Below, piece after piece: positions 38,324-50,019 of a stretch of DNA of 64,000 nt; positions within the stretch are counted from its first letter, which is position 1, and the number at the start of each line of letters is the position of its first letter. Below the pieces are notes generated by a model that made no database searches, was not told the DNA's origin, and was given only the letters and a program-made list of their open reading frames with translations. Position numbers and translations under genes: made by a program. Origin of the DNA: Pontederia crassipes (taxonomy: Eukaryota; Streptophyta; Magnoliopsida; Commelinales; Pontederiaceae); the NCBI GenBank assembly GCA_030549335.1, contig CM060187.1, positions 50,612,203 to 50,676,202 on the forward strand, in the 5' to 3' direction.

Positions 38324-40558
38324 TCACCAAAAACTGCGTTGAACGTCTTTATACATCTTGGTGCTACCAGGATGTATAGCAAACTCAAACTTGTGGCACT
38401 CATCTAGAACTTCGCGCTTAAGAGCTGCATCACTAGGGACCCATAGTCGACCCCTATATCTGATTCCACCGTTGGTGGCAACTTTGAAGTCGTCAGTCTC
38501 ATGTTGGCATCTCCTGATCAGATGCGGGTACTCCTCATCTGTTGGCTGGGCAGCTATAATCCTGTTCACCAAACTTGGTTGAAGAGTGTGCATCATCCAT
38601 AATGATCCATTTTGACCAAGAATGGGGTGCCAACTGCTGAATTCTTCTAGCATCTCATGTTCACACAGCCTTATGAAAGCTAATGAGCCATCCCACTTGT
38701 GGCTCAGTGCATCTGCCACGGTGTTCGCCTTACCGGGGTGGTAATTAATAGCGAACTCATAATCCTTCAGTAGCTCGAGCCATCTACGTTGCCTCATGTT
38801 CAGGTCACGCTGATCAAAGATATGCTTTAGGCTTTTATGGTCTGTGAAGACTTCAAATGTCTCGCCATATAAATAATGCCTCCATAGTTTTAAGGCGAAG
38901 ACCACTGCTGCCAACTCTAGGTCATGGGTAGGATAGTTTACCTCATGCTTCTTCAGCTGCCTGGAAGCATAGGCGATGACCTTGTCGTGTTGCATGAGTA
39001 CACAGCCAAGTTCAGTGCCACATGCATCGCTGTATACGATAAACCCACCACTGCCAGAAGGGATGGTGAGTATTGGAGCTGTCATCAGCCGAGTTTTTAA
39101 CTCTTGAAAGCTTTGCTCGCACTTCTGGGACCAAATAAACTTCACCCCTTTTCTTGTTAGATTTGTGAGTGGCGCGGCAATCTTAGAGAAATCCCTGATG
39201 AAGCGACGGTAGTAGCCAGCAAGACCCAAAAAGCTATGAATTTCAGTGATGTTCTTTGGCTGCGACCAATTTGCCACTGCTTCGACTTTAGTCGGATCTA
39301 CTGCGATGCCTTGCTTTGAGACAATGTGTCCGAGGAACATGATCTTGCTCAACCAGAACTCACATTTTGACAACTTAGCATACAACTGATGCTGCCTAAG
39401 CGTCTCTAACACAATTCTTAGATGTTGCCGATGTTCCTCTCGGGACGATGAGTAGATCAAAATGTCATCGACAAAGATGATAACAAATTGATCGAGGTAC
39501 GGCCTGAACACCCTGTTCATGAGATCCATAAAAGCCGCTGGGGCGTTCGTCAGTCCAAAAGGCATAACGAGAAACTCATAGTGGCCATACCTGGACCGAA
39601 AAGCAGTTTTCGGTACATCACTTTCGGCTACTCTAAGCTGATGGTAGCCGCTCCGCAAGTCTATCTTTGAGAAGACTGTCGCTTTGGAGAGTTGGTCGAA
39701 GAGATCATCGATGCGTGGAAGCGGATACTTGTTCTTTACTGTAGCTTTATTAAGTAGTCTATAGTCAATGCATAACCGAAGCGAACCATCCTTCTTTTTC
39801 ACGAACAAGACAGGTGCGCCCCAAGGTGAGACACTGGGTCTTATAAAGCCTTTATCGAGCAATTCCTGTATTTGCTTCTTGAGCTCGTGCATCTCTGCTG
39901 GTGCCATGCGATATGGTGCCTTGGAAATTGGAGCCGTCCCCGAAAGTAGCTCGATGCGGAAATCGATTTCTCTCTGTGGTGGTAATCCTGAGATGTCCTC
40001 AGGGAAGACATCCGGAAAATCCCGAACGATGTCAATTTGATGAAGATCCTTTGGTGTGATCTCCGTGCTGACTATGCTGGCTAAGTAGCCCCTGCAGCCC
40101 TTTCGAAGCATTTTATGGGCCTGCATCGCCGAGACGAACACCTTGTGCTCGCCAGGAGGGATGCCCCTCATTGTCACTCGTGGCTTGCCTTGTACACCAA
40201 TGCTCAGTTGCTTCTTCTTGCACAACAATGATGCATCATGATAAGATAGCCAATCCATGCCCAAGATGACATCGTAGTCCATCATGGGTATAACTATAAG
40301 ATCTGCAGAAAAATCTCTGCCTTCCACCGTCATTGGTACATTAGGAATGTACTTCTTGGCATATAATGTGCCCATTGGTGTAGTCACATTCATGCTATAG
40401 CTCATATTACTCAAAGGGAGTCTCAGAGTATCAGCACAACTAATAGAGATAAACGAGTGCGTAGCACCCGAATCAAACAAGACTGTAGCAGGTAATCCGG
40501 CGATGGGAAGAGTACCTCTAATGACATCATTGTCATTATATTCTGCATCATTCTGCAT
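38324..40558 (-). CDS. Gypsy pol: protease, reverse transcriptase, RNase H (intact open frame)
   Basis: A 744-residue open frame. Near its start is the aspartic protease motif [12 protein letters not shown]. Reverse transcriptase follows with its catalytic [11 protein letters not shown] and upstream [14 protein letters not shown]. RNase H carries [11 protein letters not shown] and [11 protein letters not shown], then [13 protein letters not shown]. The end reaches the zinc-binding start of integrase ([16 protein letters not shown]) and stops at 38326-38324. In life this is part of a longer Gag-Pol polyprotein, so the methionine at 40558 is only the first in-frame one. The protein copies element RNA to cDNA in particles. 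Domain content is complete. Confidence 0.93.
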   Translation of the reverse strand: MQNDAEYNDNDVIRGTLPIAGLPATVLFDSGATHSFISISCADTLRLPLSNMSYSMNVTTPMGTLYAKKYIPNVPMTVEGRDFSADLIVIPMMDYDVILGMDWLSYHDASLLCKKKQLSIGVQGKPRVTMRGIPPGEHKVFVSAMQAHKMLRKGCRGYLASIVSTEITPKDLHQIDIVRDFPDVFPEDISGLPPQREIDFRIELLSGTAPISKAPYRMAPAEMHELKKQIQELLDKGFIRPSVSPWGAPVLFVKKKDGSLRLCIDYRLLNKATVKNKYPLPRIDDLFDQLSKATVFSKIDLRSGYHQLRVAESDVPKTAFRSRYGHYEFLVMPFGLTNAPAAFMDLMNRVFRPYLDQFVIIFVDDILIYSSSREEHRQHLRIVLETLRQHQLYAKLSKCEFWLSKIMFLGHIVSKQGIAVDPTKVEAVANWSQPKNITEIHSFLGLAGYYRRFIRDFSKIAAPLTNLTRKGVKFIWSQKCEQSFQELKTRLMTAPILTIPSGSGGFIVYSDACGTELGCVLMQHDKVIAYASRQLKKHEVNYPTHDLELAAVVFALKLWRHYLYGETFEVFTDHKSLKHIFDQRDLNMRQRRWLELLKDYEFAINYHPGKANTVADALSHKWDGSLAFIRLCEHEMLEEFSSWHPILGQNGSLWMMHTLQPSLVNRIIAAQPTDEEYPHLIRRCQHETDDFKVATNGGIRYRGRLWVPSDAALKREVLDECHKFEFAIHPGSTKMYKDVQRSFW

Positions 40559-42060
40559 GTTGTAAACTCGGCCCTGTATTAGTGTATTGCCGCCTCTTGT
40601 GCCACGCCGGTTCTGACCGCCCCTTTGGCGATTCGGGCAATCGCGGATGTAATGTCCAAATCTGCCACAATGGATGCAAGCGCCAGTCTTTCTACGGCAC
40701 TCTCCTGCATGATGCAGTCCGCAAAAATTGCAAGTACCTCCGCTTTGAGGAGGCTGTTAGCGTTGCGGTGGTGGCTGACGCTGTAAATGTAATTTGTTAT
40801 TTTGAGCATTACATTTATTTTTTAATTGCTGAGTGTTACAATTCATTTAACCTGCGGTGCACGCTGGTGTTGTTGAGGTGGTCGCTGCTGGTATTGTTGT
40901 TGGGCAGGCCTCTGCGGCTGTGGTGGTCTCTGTTGGTGCTGAGACGGGGGAGCATTGCGTGGTGGATAAGGCCTGGCACGATGATCACGACGATTATTAC
41001 GCCGCTCTTGAGCCCTAGTTGAATGGAGACCCTCCCATCTTTGCTGAAATTGTTCTGTGGAGCGTACCGTTCCTTTACCTCTCAATTCTTTGAACTCTTC
41101 TTGCTCTCTCTCTGATAATCTCTTTCCATCTTGGTTGTCAGTTCTACAGTATCCTTTAGAGTTTTGCAATGACCAGATAATGTATTTTTCCTAATGGTGG
41201 GGCTCAGGCCTTGTGCGAACTGGTCTGCCCTCAGGCTTTCACTCATATTTAGAGCGTTGTATCTTTCCAGCTCCACAAACTTGATGTGATAATCTTCAAC
41301 TGACATCTGGCCTTGCTTCAGTGCCAGAAACTCTCGTTGTTTATGGATACGTTGGTATTCGGGAAAATAACGTCCCTCGAATGCCTCATAGAAACTTTGC
41401 CAAGGGATCATTCTCTGGCCGTGAAATTTGGTTGCTCTAACCGTTCTCCACCAATCCAGTGCGTGATCAGTTAGACGGCTCGCAGCATATAAAACTTTTC
41501 TATCCTCAGCGCATCTCATCAGCTCGAATGTTTCCGTCATGCTGAGGATCCAGCGCTGAGCCTTGTCAACTTCTCCTTTGCCATCAAACTATGGAGGCTG
41601 GAGCTTCAGAAATGCCTGGATAGTGTCATCAGAAGACACTGGATGTAGTGGGAACTCTTGCTGAGGTGGTTGTGGTGGCGATGGTGGTGGCGGCAACAAT
41701 GATCCAGCGCTGAGCCTTGTCAACTTCTCCTTTGCCATCAAACTATGGAGGCTGGAGCTTCAGAAATGCCTGGATAGTGTCATCAGAAGACACTGGATGT
41801 AGTGGGAACTCTTGCTGAGGTGGTTGTGGTGGCGATGGTGGTGGCGGCAACAATGATCAGCTGTCACCAACATAGCTATCCTCGTGGGGTACCTCTTGGT
41901 GCTGCACCCTTCGTCTGCGACCACAGCCTCGACCACGGCCTCTGCCTCGCTGGGCAGGCGGAGCCTGCTGGGCTCCTTGAGCCTCTGGAATAATCCCTAC
42001 GGGTTCACTTTGGACTCTAGCCCCACGGCCACGCCCAGCAGTAGCTCTCCTAGTCATCAT
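40559..42060 (-). pseudogene. Gypsy gag, disrupted
   Basis: The frame starts at 42060 with an Arg/Gly-rich N terminus (RGRGRGRGCGRRRR). The capsid-like part (41540-41082; LDWWRTVRATKFHGQ, FPEYQRIHKQREFLALKQGQ) and a Gln/Pro-rich tail follow. A CCHC zinc knuckle ([14 protein letters not shown], about 40690-40640) ends it. Gag would package the element RNA in cytoplasmic particles. It is broken by a perfect 154-bp tandem duplication (41547-41854, not a multiple of 3), by stop codons in the N-terminal part, by a shift near 41100-41170, and by an AT-rich insert of about 70 bp near 40775-40850. Confidence 0.85.
41547..41854 (-). repeat. Perfect 154-bp tandem duplication inside gag
   Basis: Copies 41547-41700 and 41701-41854 look identical; each starts GATCCAGCGCTGAGCC on the + strand, and a third GATC follows at 41855. 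A short GATC overlap may have promoted the duplication. Identity of the copies means it happened very recently, after or during insertion. Confidence 0.95.
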
Positions 42061-42211
42061 CTACATGCATACAATCATACAGGAACAATGAGACTTATAT
42101 GGAGTTTTGATTCTTACTTGAAATTTGGTCGGATGGCACAACGACTTGCTTTGTGATGTGTGCACATGGGACTCTAGATACAATGGAAACATCAAGAGAG
42201 TTTCAACCTTA

Positions 42212-42224
42212 GGCTCTGATACCA
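42212..42224 (-). other. Primer-binding site of the Gypsy element
   Basis: TGGTATCAGAGCC on the minus strand, five bases inside the 5' LTR, is complementary to the 3' end of plant initiator methionine tRNA, where reverse transcription is primed. Confidence 0.88.
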
Positions 42225-42229
42225 ATAAA

Positions 42230-43122
42230 TGTAACGCCCCCAAATTGAACCCTGCCACGTGGCGAGAATCCAACCCGGGGACGATACGGACCATACAATG
42301 AAATTGACCAATAACTTGACTTTGACTAGTTTCTTGACTAGATAACATGAATGCGGAAGACTTAAAATAATAAGAATAAAATATTCAACGAGTAAAGGAG
42401 TTCATCAGTACTTAGAATAAGGAGTATCAAGTGCGGGCGATACATATACAATGCCCGAGTTCATAAAGGAAACAAAAGACAAAATGATACAACAAAAAGA
42501 TAGCCAAGGACCACCCATGTGCACATCATCGTCACTAGCAAAAATTGTCGCTCTAGCTCATCCTTCCATAACTTGTTTACCTGCAGGATCAATGCAGGAG
42601 AAACGATATCTTATGAGCTTCGCAGCCCAGTAGGAGAATAATAAACCAATGGATAATTAAATCAACATTAGCTAAGCATGATCATAGTATGGAAGCAATC
42701 ATTTCACTCTGAGTTCATAAATAGAGAAAAATAATAATCATGAATCATATAATAATGGAAAGATCAATGAATCAATGCGATACTCTGATTGTACGGGAGA
42801 GAAGAAATCAATGCGATACTTTGGTCTTTGTATTTCACTTTTCCATACTTTGAATCAATAGGATAGCAATGCAATGTATGGAATTGCTTTCAACTTCTAA
42901 ATCATTGATCTTTCTATGCAATGACATTCTTTACGTTTTCGTTGTGATGAGGTGCTATGTACTTCATGAATGGCCTATGGTTGTGCACACCATGGCAAAA
43001 AGTCATCCTCGCTGTAGGGGAGGGTATCCTGTTTCATTACACGATGGGGAGCAATCGTGCAACGAGGACATGTCTGAAACTATGTCCTACCCATGCGATG
43101 AACAATACTATGCAATGAACTC
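42230..43122 (-). repeat. 5' LTR of the Gypsy element (truncated)
   Basis: Aligns without gaps to 34155-35047. Similarity ends abruptly after GCAATGAACTC at 43122, where unrelated sequence of the host Copia-like element begins. The missing part would include most of the upstream promoter portion. Confidence 0.9.
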
Positions 43123-43511
43123 GGTGACATAAACTGTGACAATTTTGTCCATGGCGTGTGACTGGTTCTTGGTGTTCAGCTGCGTGCTCTGGTCTCCCAT
43201 CTTAGAAATACAACAGAGATGTTATAGTGGTGAGCATCTTGTTCAAAGCTTTGTGCTTTGTTGGCACAGAACCTCTCTTCATGTCGGATGTTCATTTTGA
43301 GGCGGGTTGGTGTTTGCTCATTGTCGTTGCTATGCATCTCCTTCACCAAGACATCCTAACATCCCTTCTCAAGTTCTATTTTCAGGTGTTCTACATATCC
43401 CGCGGAACTGTTATGATGTGCTGATATGCATGTTCTTTTACAAATGTTCGATGAATGTTTCACTTGGACTGGCGACGTCCTGAAATCTCCAAGTTGGTGC
43501 TACTGGGGGGC

Positions 43512-43787
43512 TATTGAAATTATCACTGTCGTCGTGTGAATGTGCAGATTTATAGCAGTGTTACCGATTGCAATGTTGATATGTAGTTTTAATTCCTCTT
43601 GTTACTATGTTAGTAGTACAATTAGGCGTTCAGTTGCCTTATAGTTGAATAGTTAAATTAGTTGTAATTCGTTTATTTATGCAATAGAAAACTTTTCCTT
43701 CTTCGTTTTTCACCTCCTCCATTTTATTCTCTTCCAGCATACATACGATGTATACCGGCGAGGAGTGGAGTTCACCATTTCTTTACA
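43512..43787 (+). repeat. 3' LTR of the Copia-like element
   Basis: It aligns with 32608-32903 through TGTTACCGATTG-, TTGCCTTATAGTT- and GGCGAGGAGTGGAG-type blocks, with scattered substitutions and a short deletion before the TATA position. Divergence from the left LTR is clearly greater than between the two nested Gypsy LTRs, so this element is the older insertion. Confidence 0.85.
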
Positions 43788-44719
43788 CTTCGCATGGTGG
43801 CTGTCGCAAAGTGCGCAGGTGAATGTCTGCTTGTCCCAAATCATGAATTGGGTCGAGCGCGATGTGCACTTCGGGCTGAGCACCGGACTTATTTAAGTTG
43901 AAAGCTACGACTTTGTTGTTTTATAATTATTCATAAACATTTTTTCCTTTATTTAATTCCTTAGTTAATATTCATTGATTTATTTTCCTCTTTTTTTCAA
44001 CATGTTACAAAGACAGTTAAATATTTTTTTGTTGCATTCAATCCCTTTAAATTAATTTGTATGATTACTAAATATTAATATTAAGTAAGATTTCTTAAAT
44101 TTATTGCTAAGATTATACATTGAGATATATTTTGTACATTGTGCATAATATTTTTTAAGCATTTTTATAATATAAATTTGGCACACTCTCAAAAAATCGT
44201 AGGTCCATAGTTGGATCACATCCTACGTCAGTTTAATTTTTTAAATATTTTTTAGGACTAATTTTCCCCATAAAATACTCATTAGTAAGTTTTCCATACA
44301 AGAGTTATAGATTTATATTTTATTCAAAAAATATAAACATACATACTAAGATATCATAGCTTGAAAGGTATAATTATTTGACAAGGTAAAAATAATTTTC
44401 CGACCCAAATGACCTAAATTAACAATTCTTAGTTAAATATTTATTCACTATTTTTTAATCACTTGTCCATGACATCTTATTTTCGTAAGGAAATGTTATA
44501 TAAAGTTAATTTGTTTTGCGCAAGTACTTAATCTTTATGTATTTTTTCTGAAAAAACAGGTTAATATTAATCAAAACTATACTAATGTATAAATGTGCAC
44601 TATCTATTATAGAAAAAAGATAAAAAAGAAACACTTGTCCATAAATAAACAATAAAACCTGAAAATTAATTTCAATGAAATAGAGATGTTATAATAATAT
44701 ATTTAGAAATGATTGTATG

Positions 44720-44759
<40 letters not shown>

Positions 44760-45229
44760 CTTAGTTAGGCACGAGATTTTCCAATAAAATTTAAAACACA
44801 TATTCATGTTTAACACAATTGTACTTAACTTGTATATATATATATATATATATACATCTTAATAAGATTTAAATTAAAAATTATTATATCAAAATATAAA
44901 ATCATTCTAATATAAAATGATTAAAATAATATATTTTAAAATATTTTATTTTATTAATTAATTAAAATTGTGCGAATCGCAAGTGTGTTCCCTATTGTTA
45001 AAAAAAACTCTTAGTGATCAAGTCAGAGTTGTTGTATGTTGAGACAACAAATATAAAAAAACCACTGCTTATAGAAAAAAAAAAGGTTATCTAGTTGAAC
45101 ATGGTTTTGTGACAATAGTTTACAAGTTAAAATTCATATTAAACAAATATTACTTTAATTATTGATTTAGAATCGTAAAAAATAGGCTCTCGAGGCCTTA
45201 TAATAAGGTCTTAATTCGATGATTTTTTT
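43788..45229. other. Possible F-box remnant, then AT-rich spacer
   Basis: 43788-43900 is more GC-rich and is where the interrupted F-box pseudogene should resume; it shows no clear motif. The remainder is AT-rich with (AT)n tracts near 44720-44758 and 44833-44855 and no recognisable gene. Confidence 0.45.
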
Positions 45230-46504
45230 GCATTATTTCCTCTAACTACCCCTAAACTATCGCGATTTTCCACATCTAACCCAAACTACAAATTTCATTT
45301 TTTGAGTCCCTAAATTAATACGATTTTTCCAATTCGATCATTCCATCCAATTCTGTCAAATTTTTCGTTAACTTTAATTTTTCGCATTTGTGAAAAGTCG
45401 AAAATTCTCTTACACGAAAAAAGCTTACGCGTAGGAAGAGAGAAGAGAGAGGGATGGGGGGACCCGAACGAAGGTGGGGGCACCGGTGTCCCTACGCGCA
45501 GGGACGTCATCGTCGGGGGGAGAGGGGGCAACGCTCGGGCGGCGCGGGGGTGGGGGGTCGCCCCCCTCCTGCGACCTCACCGGAGGTCGCATGGAGGGGG
45601 GCGACCCCCTCTTTCCTGCGCTCGGGCGGAGCGGGGGAAAGGGGGGTGGGGTGGAGGGTCGGTCCCCCTCCCTACGACCTCGCCGGAGGTTGCAGGGAGG
45701 GGGGCGACCCTCTTCCCTGCGCTCGAGGCGACGTAGGGGGTGGCCCCCCTCCTTGCGACCTCCGGTGAGGTCGCAGGGAGGGGGGTCGGCGCAAGGGGTC
45801 GTCCCCCTCCTTGCGACCTCCGGAGGGGGGCCGGCACAGGGGTCGCCCCATTCCCTACAATATCATCGGAGGTCATAAAGAAAGGAGTGTCCCTATGCTC
45901 GAGTGACGAGGGGGGTGGGGGGCCTCCTTGCGACCTCGCCGAAGGTCATAGAGAGAGGGGCAACCCCCCTCCTTCTTCCCTGCGCTCGGCGCAAGGGTGT
46001 GTGTGGTGGGGGGGGGGGGGGGCTGCCTGCTACCTCGCGCAGAGGTTGGTTGGGGGGAGGGGGCTCCTTGCTATCTCGTCGGAGGTTGCAGGTAGGGGGC
46101 GACCCTCCCCCCTTCTTCCTGGCAACGCGGGGGGTTGCCCCCCTCCCTGCGACCTCGCCGAGGTCGCAAAGAGGGGGCCGACCCTCCCCCCTCCTTCCTG
46201 GCGGCGCAAAGGGGGGGTCCTCCTTGTGACCTCGTCGGAGGGTCGCAAGAAGGGGGGGCCGATTATTTTTTAATTCTTTTTATATTTATTATTTTATGTA
46301 AAAATAGATTAACATTTAAGAAATGGGTATAATGGACTTTTCACAAATGCGAACAATAAAAAATAATAGAGAAGTTGCCAGAATTAGACGGAATGATCAA
46401 ATTGGAAAAATCGTAATAGTTTAAAGACCCCAAAAATGAAATTCGTAGGTTGGGATTAGATGTAGAAGACCGTGATAGTTCATGGGTGATTAGAGAAAAT
46501 AACC
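45230..46504. mobile_element. Mutator-like (MULE) element with about 168-bp TIRs
   Basis: Arms 45230-45397 and 46337-46504 are long inverted repeats with roughly three quarters identity by eye. They start GCATTATTTCCTCTAA and (inverted) GGTTATTTTCTCTAAT and both end CATTTGTGAAAAG. Nine bases on each side (GATTTTTTT, TATCTTTTT) agree at seven positions, compatible with a MULE target duplication but weak in a T-rich flank. The core between the arms is an extremely GC-rich minisatellite. No transposase frame is present. Confidence 0.8.
45560..46260. repeat. GC-rich minisatellite with palindromic units
   Basis: Ten imperfect copies of a unit containing TGCGACCTCGCCGGAGGTCG occur about every 45-100 bp, each followed by a G-run such as GGGAGGGGGGCGACCC. 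Each unit core is self-complementary (GACCTC / GAGGTC), and the frequent runs of five or more G could form G-quadruplexes. The longest G tract (about 18) is at 46007-46022. All long frames here are composition artefacts. Confidence 0.85.
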
Positions 46505-47103
46505 TATCTTTTTTTTAATAAAAGGAAAATACAATTGGAGTTCTAAATTTTGTGAATTGGGTGAACTTTTTTACATTTATTGAACATCTATTTTGTTATT
46601 TGCAATTCTAGAAGCCTTATCTCGATTGAAAGAATAAATTTCATTAAATATCCTTTGGCGCTTTCCCACAGCTACCTTTCAACTTCGTTTGTAATTACAT
46701 TACTCTTTTATCTTTTAATTTGTTTCACTAAATACCTTTTTGACTAATAATAACTAATTCCCGATCATTTAGTTGACATGAAATTTTTTATTTTCAAATA
46801 AAAAATACATTAAATATTAAAATAATATAAAAATAAGAGGAAAGTCGCCTCCCCATCCCCTTTCTTCTCCAATGAAAAGAGAGTAGAAGACGACCCTCCC
46901 CCTATGCGTGCGCATGCATATCGTGCAAAGGGGAAGGGGCGATGCCCCCTCCCCTCACACCCTTCTACGTGCACGTAGAAGGGGAGGGCCGCCTCTTCAT
47001 CCTCTGTGCTCATGTGCAAATCAGAGGGGGAGGAGTGACGCCCCACTCCCTCCTCGTGTGGAGGAGAGGAGAAGGGAGGGAGGCAGCACCCTCCCTCTGC
47101 GTG

Positions 47104-47770
47104 TGTCATGGGGCATTTTTTCATGACACAAAGCGTGAAGCCTCGCGGCACCAGTGCCGCTCAACTTATAGCCGTCGATCGCTCAGCGTCGAAACAATGA
47201 AACACATGCAGCCGCCCTGCACTGCGTAATATTGCGGAGTACCAAGTTATCCGTCCTTAGGGCATTTATCTTGTAAGACCGTCCTTATGAATGACCAAGT
47301 AGGTGACGTTCCCGTAGGGTACGTCTTTTGCATATTTAATATGTAACAAGACTCCTATACTTACGGTACACTGGGAGGAGTTCATTAGTGTCTTCCGATG
47401 TCCAATTGTATATTATGTTTCATCATATTAATACAAGTAAGCTTTCCTTTAATTCTAGTGTCATGACCTTGAGCGTGGGGTGGCAACCCACATCGGTGTC
47501 CCTTAGTGGCGTCTCGTGGTCCCTTCGTCGCTCCTTCGGACTTTAAGCGTCCAAGCACCTGTATTAGTGCCGCAACGCGCTAATACCACGGTCACATGAC
47601 GAGTAGTCCAACACTCTAGTCATGCCCGTGATTGAATGCCTATAAGCGCAACTCTCGGCATAGTCGTCTCGAACATAAAACTTCCGCTGCCAATTTAAAA
47701 TAGGCTTTGCTAGGTGCTCATCCGCCTAGTCGCCGCACGTGGTCTAGTGTCCGAGAATGACTCCGTGACA
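47104..47770 (+). repeat. Left LTR of the coding-poor LTR element
   Basis: Bounded by TGTCATGGGG and ACTCCGTGACA. Its partner is 50020-50687. Differences by eye are mostly transitions (for example ATGGGGC/ACGGGGC). Confidence 0.9.
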
Positions 47771-50019
47771 AGTGATACCATAACAGTTCTTCCTGCTCGG
47801 ATTGTCCAGCGACGATGACTCGCTTGTGTCGTCGCAACGTGCCCTGACGTAGAAAAAGTGCTTCCGCTCAAATACTCCCTCATGCCCAGGTGCACTGGTA
47901 CCATGGTCTTCGATCATGGGCGTCAACGAGGAATGCGTGACAAGCTTCCTCGTCGCACGCTTAGTCGTGCCTGCAGCATGTTCCTCATACACCCGTGCCG
48001 TGTCAAGGAACGTCCGTCGTGCATCATGATGGCGAACTGATCGCCCCGCCTAACCGGGACGGTCATGCGTCATTCACTCGAGTATGTCAACCATCCCAGG
48101 TATACAGTCAAGGGAATCTTGAAGTGTCGCGCTACGTCAAGAGTGACCATATGCTCCGCATGATGGTCTCGCGCTACCCATACCAAGATGTCGCTTACAC
48201 AAACGTTGTGTAACTCGGAGGACCCGTGTCACATTCAAGGACTGTCCATTATGATGACAACCTGGCGCTGCTCGATATTACGTTATGTCGCATCGCATGC
48301 CTAGTCATGCAACGTCAAGTGCACAACCGCTTCATGGGAGAAGTTGGCAGTTCATGTCGCAGCATCGTCTACCACGTCAAGATGACTTTCACAAGATGGA
48401 GCGAAGCGTTGATTACTTGAAAATACTTGGAGATGAGCTGCCAACCTTGTTTGCCTCGTCAAGTGTCATCTCGCAAGCGGCGTAATATCATCCATTGAAG
48501 AGTGGGACGAACCTGATACATGCCAACGCAAATCGACGCCTCAACTCAGCGACCAATTTGGCAAATGGTCTGAGCGTCGAGCATCGGCGAACCTTGGCAT
48601 GCTACTGTCAAGCGTTCCGCCGCCAACCGAAGGAATGAGTGCCCTTTCCTTTCGGACATCGCCTCGAGTAATCAAAGCGGCCTCCAAGGATCGCAATGCG
48701 AATGTTTTGAAGGACACACTAACGATATCGTCCTTTCGAAGAAAGATGAAGGTGAGGTTGGGGGCTCGTGCCACGAGTTTACCAATCGCAATCCGCTTAT
48801 CTAAGCGGAGCGTCTTCATGAGCATTCCCATGGATCGGTGAAGGCCTCGAATGTCTACTCTTTCGCGAGGGTCAAGCCGCCCGGTGGACGAGTATGTCGA
48901 AGGTGCATGATCTAGGATGACAGGCACAATGACATTACTTTGTTCGAGGTGTGGATGGACGAGTATTAAAGGTGTATCCTCTCATGAACGAGCACATTTG
49001 TATCACTCCGTCCATACCTAGAGGGATTGTCGAAGCTTCAAGGAGGTCCCAGGATCGGAAGAAGGCATATCTCAATAACCCTGCAAGATGTAGCAAACTC
49101 AGGATGACGTTACCATCGCGAAAATGTGAAATGTGGCAAACATGCATCCCAGACATGAGACAAAGAAAGTAACAATTTATCAATTATACAAACCCTGACA
49201 AGTTGGGACTGGAGGTCAAGATCGCGTTGTTCAGCATCGGCCAGATGGACATGTTGAAGGAGGAAGTGAAAGTAATCACCGAGCTCCGCCTACAGTGTTC
49301 CTAGGAGGATGAAGACCTAGTGTTGGTGCTATTCAAGCAGAGGGGTTAGAAGTTTTGGAATAGGAAGGAGTTTGAACAACAGGATCGCCCAACCTCGACT
49401 CACTAGTCGTCGCTGTCAAGTCAATCGGGACAAGTGCCATACCACCAAAGTCCTTGGGCAAAGGCAATGGTGGGGGAGAGAAGCTCAAATCGCAAGGAGG
49501 AAGCTACTTATGCCGAAGACAAAGATCGCTCGTCGAAGCAGGAGAATCGAGTTGAACCACATGCACATGTGGGGAGACTCTCATTGTCGCTCACTATAGC
49601 GACTGGGAGTGGACAATGTGCGAAATGTCATACTAAAGAATCTTGCTCCATCTCAAATCGTCGAGATATCTCATGTCCACCAAGGGTAAGGTGGAACTGC
49701 TCTCAACGCTCGACGGACGAAGGACTCAACGTTGCACAAGTGATGAAGTCAAACCGCACATGGCGTACTCCACTGGCGCTGCACAAGTGATGACCCCAGA
49801 TTAAACGAAGGATCAGCAAGCGAAGCAGGTCTGAGGGAGGAGTCCTCAGCGAGACCCCAAGGAGCGAGCATTCCTGGTGCTACGTGATGCTGGTGAAGTA
49901 AAAATCAAGACAAATAAGACAGAATTGAACGAGACAAGTGAGGTCAAGACTAAAGACGAAGGCTCCGAGGAAGCTCGGACAACGACGTCGGGGGCGTCGC
50001 CGACTTTGGTGGGGGGGAA
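47771..50019 (+). other. Interior of the coding-poor LTR element
   Basis: Many frames on both strands but none longer than about 130 codons and none matching a known domain. One + frame near 49190-49380 (LGLEVKIALFS, MDMLKEEVKVITELRLQ, FWNRKEFEQQ) is broken by several stops and could be an old gag or foreign fragment. No reverse transcriptase or integrase motif was found. Confidence 0.6.

Larger units (their letters stand above)
34155..43122 (-). mobile_element. Ty3/Gypsy chromovirus retrotransposon, minus orientation, nested
   Basis: Gag, protease, reverse transcriptase, RNase H, integrase and a chromodomain follow one another on the minus strand between two LTRs, the order and content of plant chromoviruses (Tekay/Del-like). 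The primer-binding site TGGTATCAGAGCC lies at 42224-42212 beside the 5' LTR. The 3' LTR (34155-37085) is full-size, about 2.93 kb. The 5' LTR (42230-43122) keeps only its inner 893 bp, so its outer end and some Copia interior are deleted. The matching 893 bp of the two LTRs differ at about 18 sites by eye, all but one transitions, with no length change: a recent insertion. Confidence 0.93.
32608..43787 (+). mobile_element. Copia-like non-autonomous LTR retrotransposon carrying a nested Gypsy element
   Basis: Related LTRs of 296 and 276 bp lie at 32608-32903 and 43512-43787. The left one is followed at once by TGGTATCAAAAGCC (32904-32917), an initiator-Met-tRNA primer site in the usual Copia position. 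A purine-rich run (GGTGCTACTGGGGGG) precedes the right LTR. Flanking CTTCA (32603-32607) and CTTCG (43788-43792) fit a decayed target duplication. Excluding the nested Gypsy element, the internal part is only about 1.6 kb and shows no gag or pol, so it is LARD/TRIM-like. The right LTR begins TA instead of TG. Confidence 0.8.

Noticed and set aside
45454..46273. Several 100-177-codon frames
   Set aside because: They are artefacts of the GC-rich minisatellite in the MULE; overlapping frames are equally open.
47710..49790. Numerous 60-130-codon frames on both strands
   Set aside because: Interior of the coding-poor LTR element; no recognisable retroviral-type domain in any frame.
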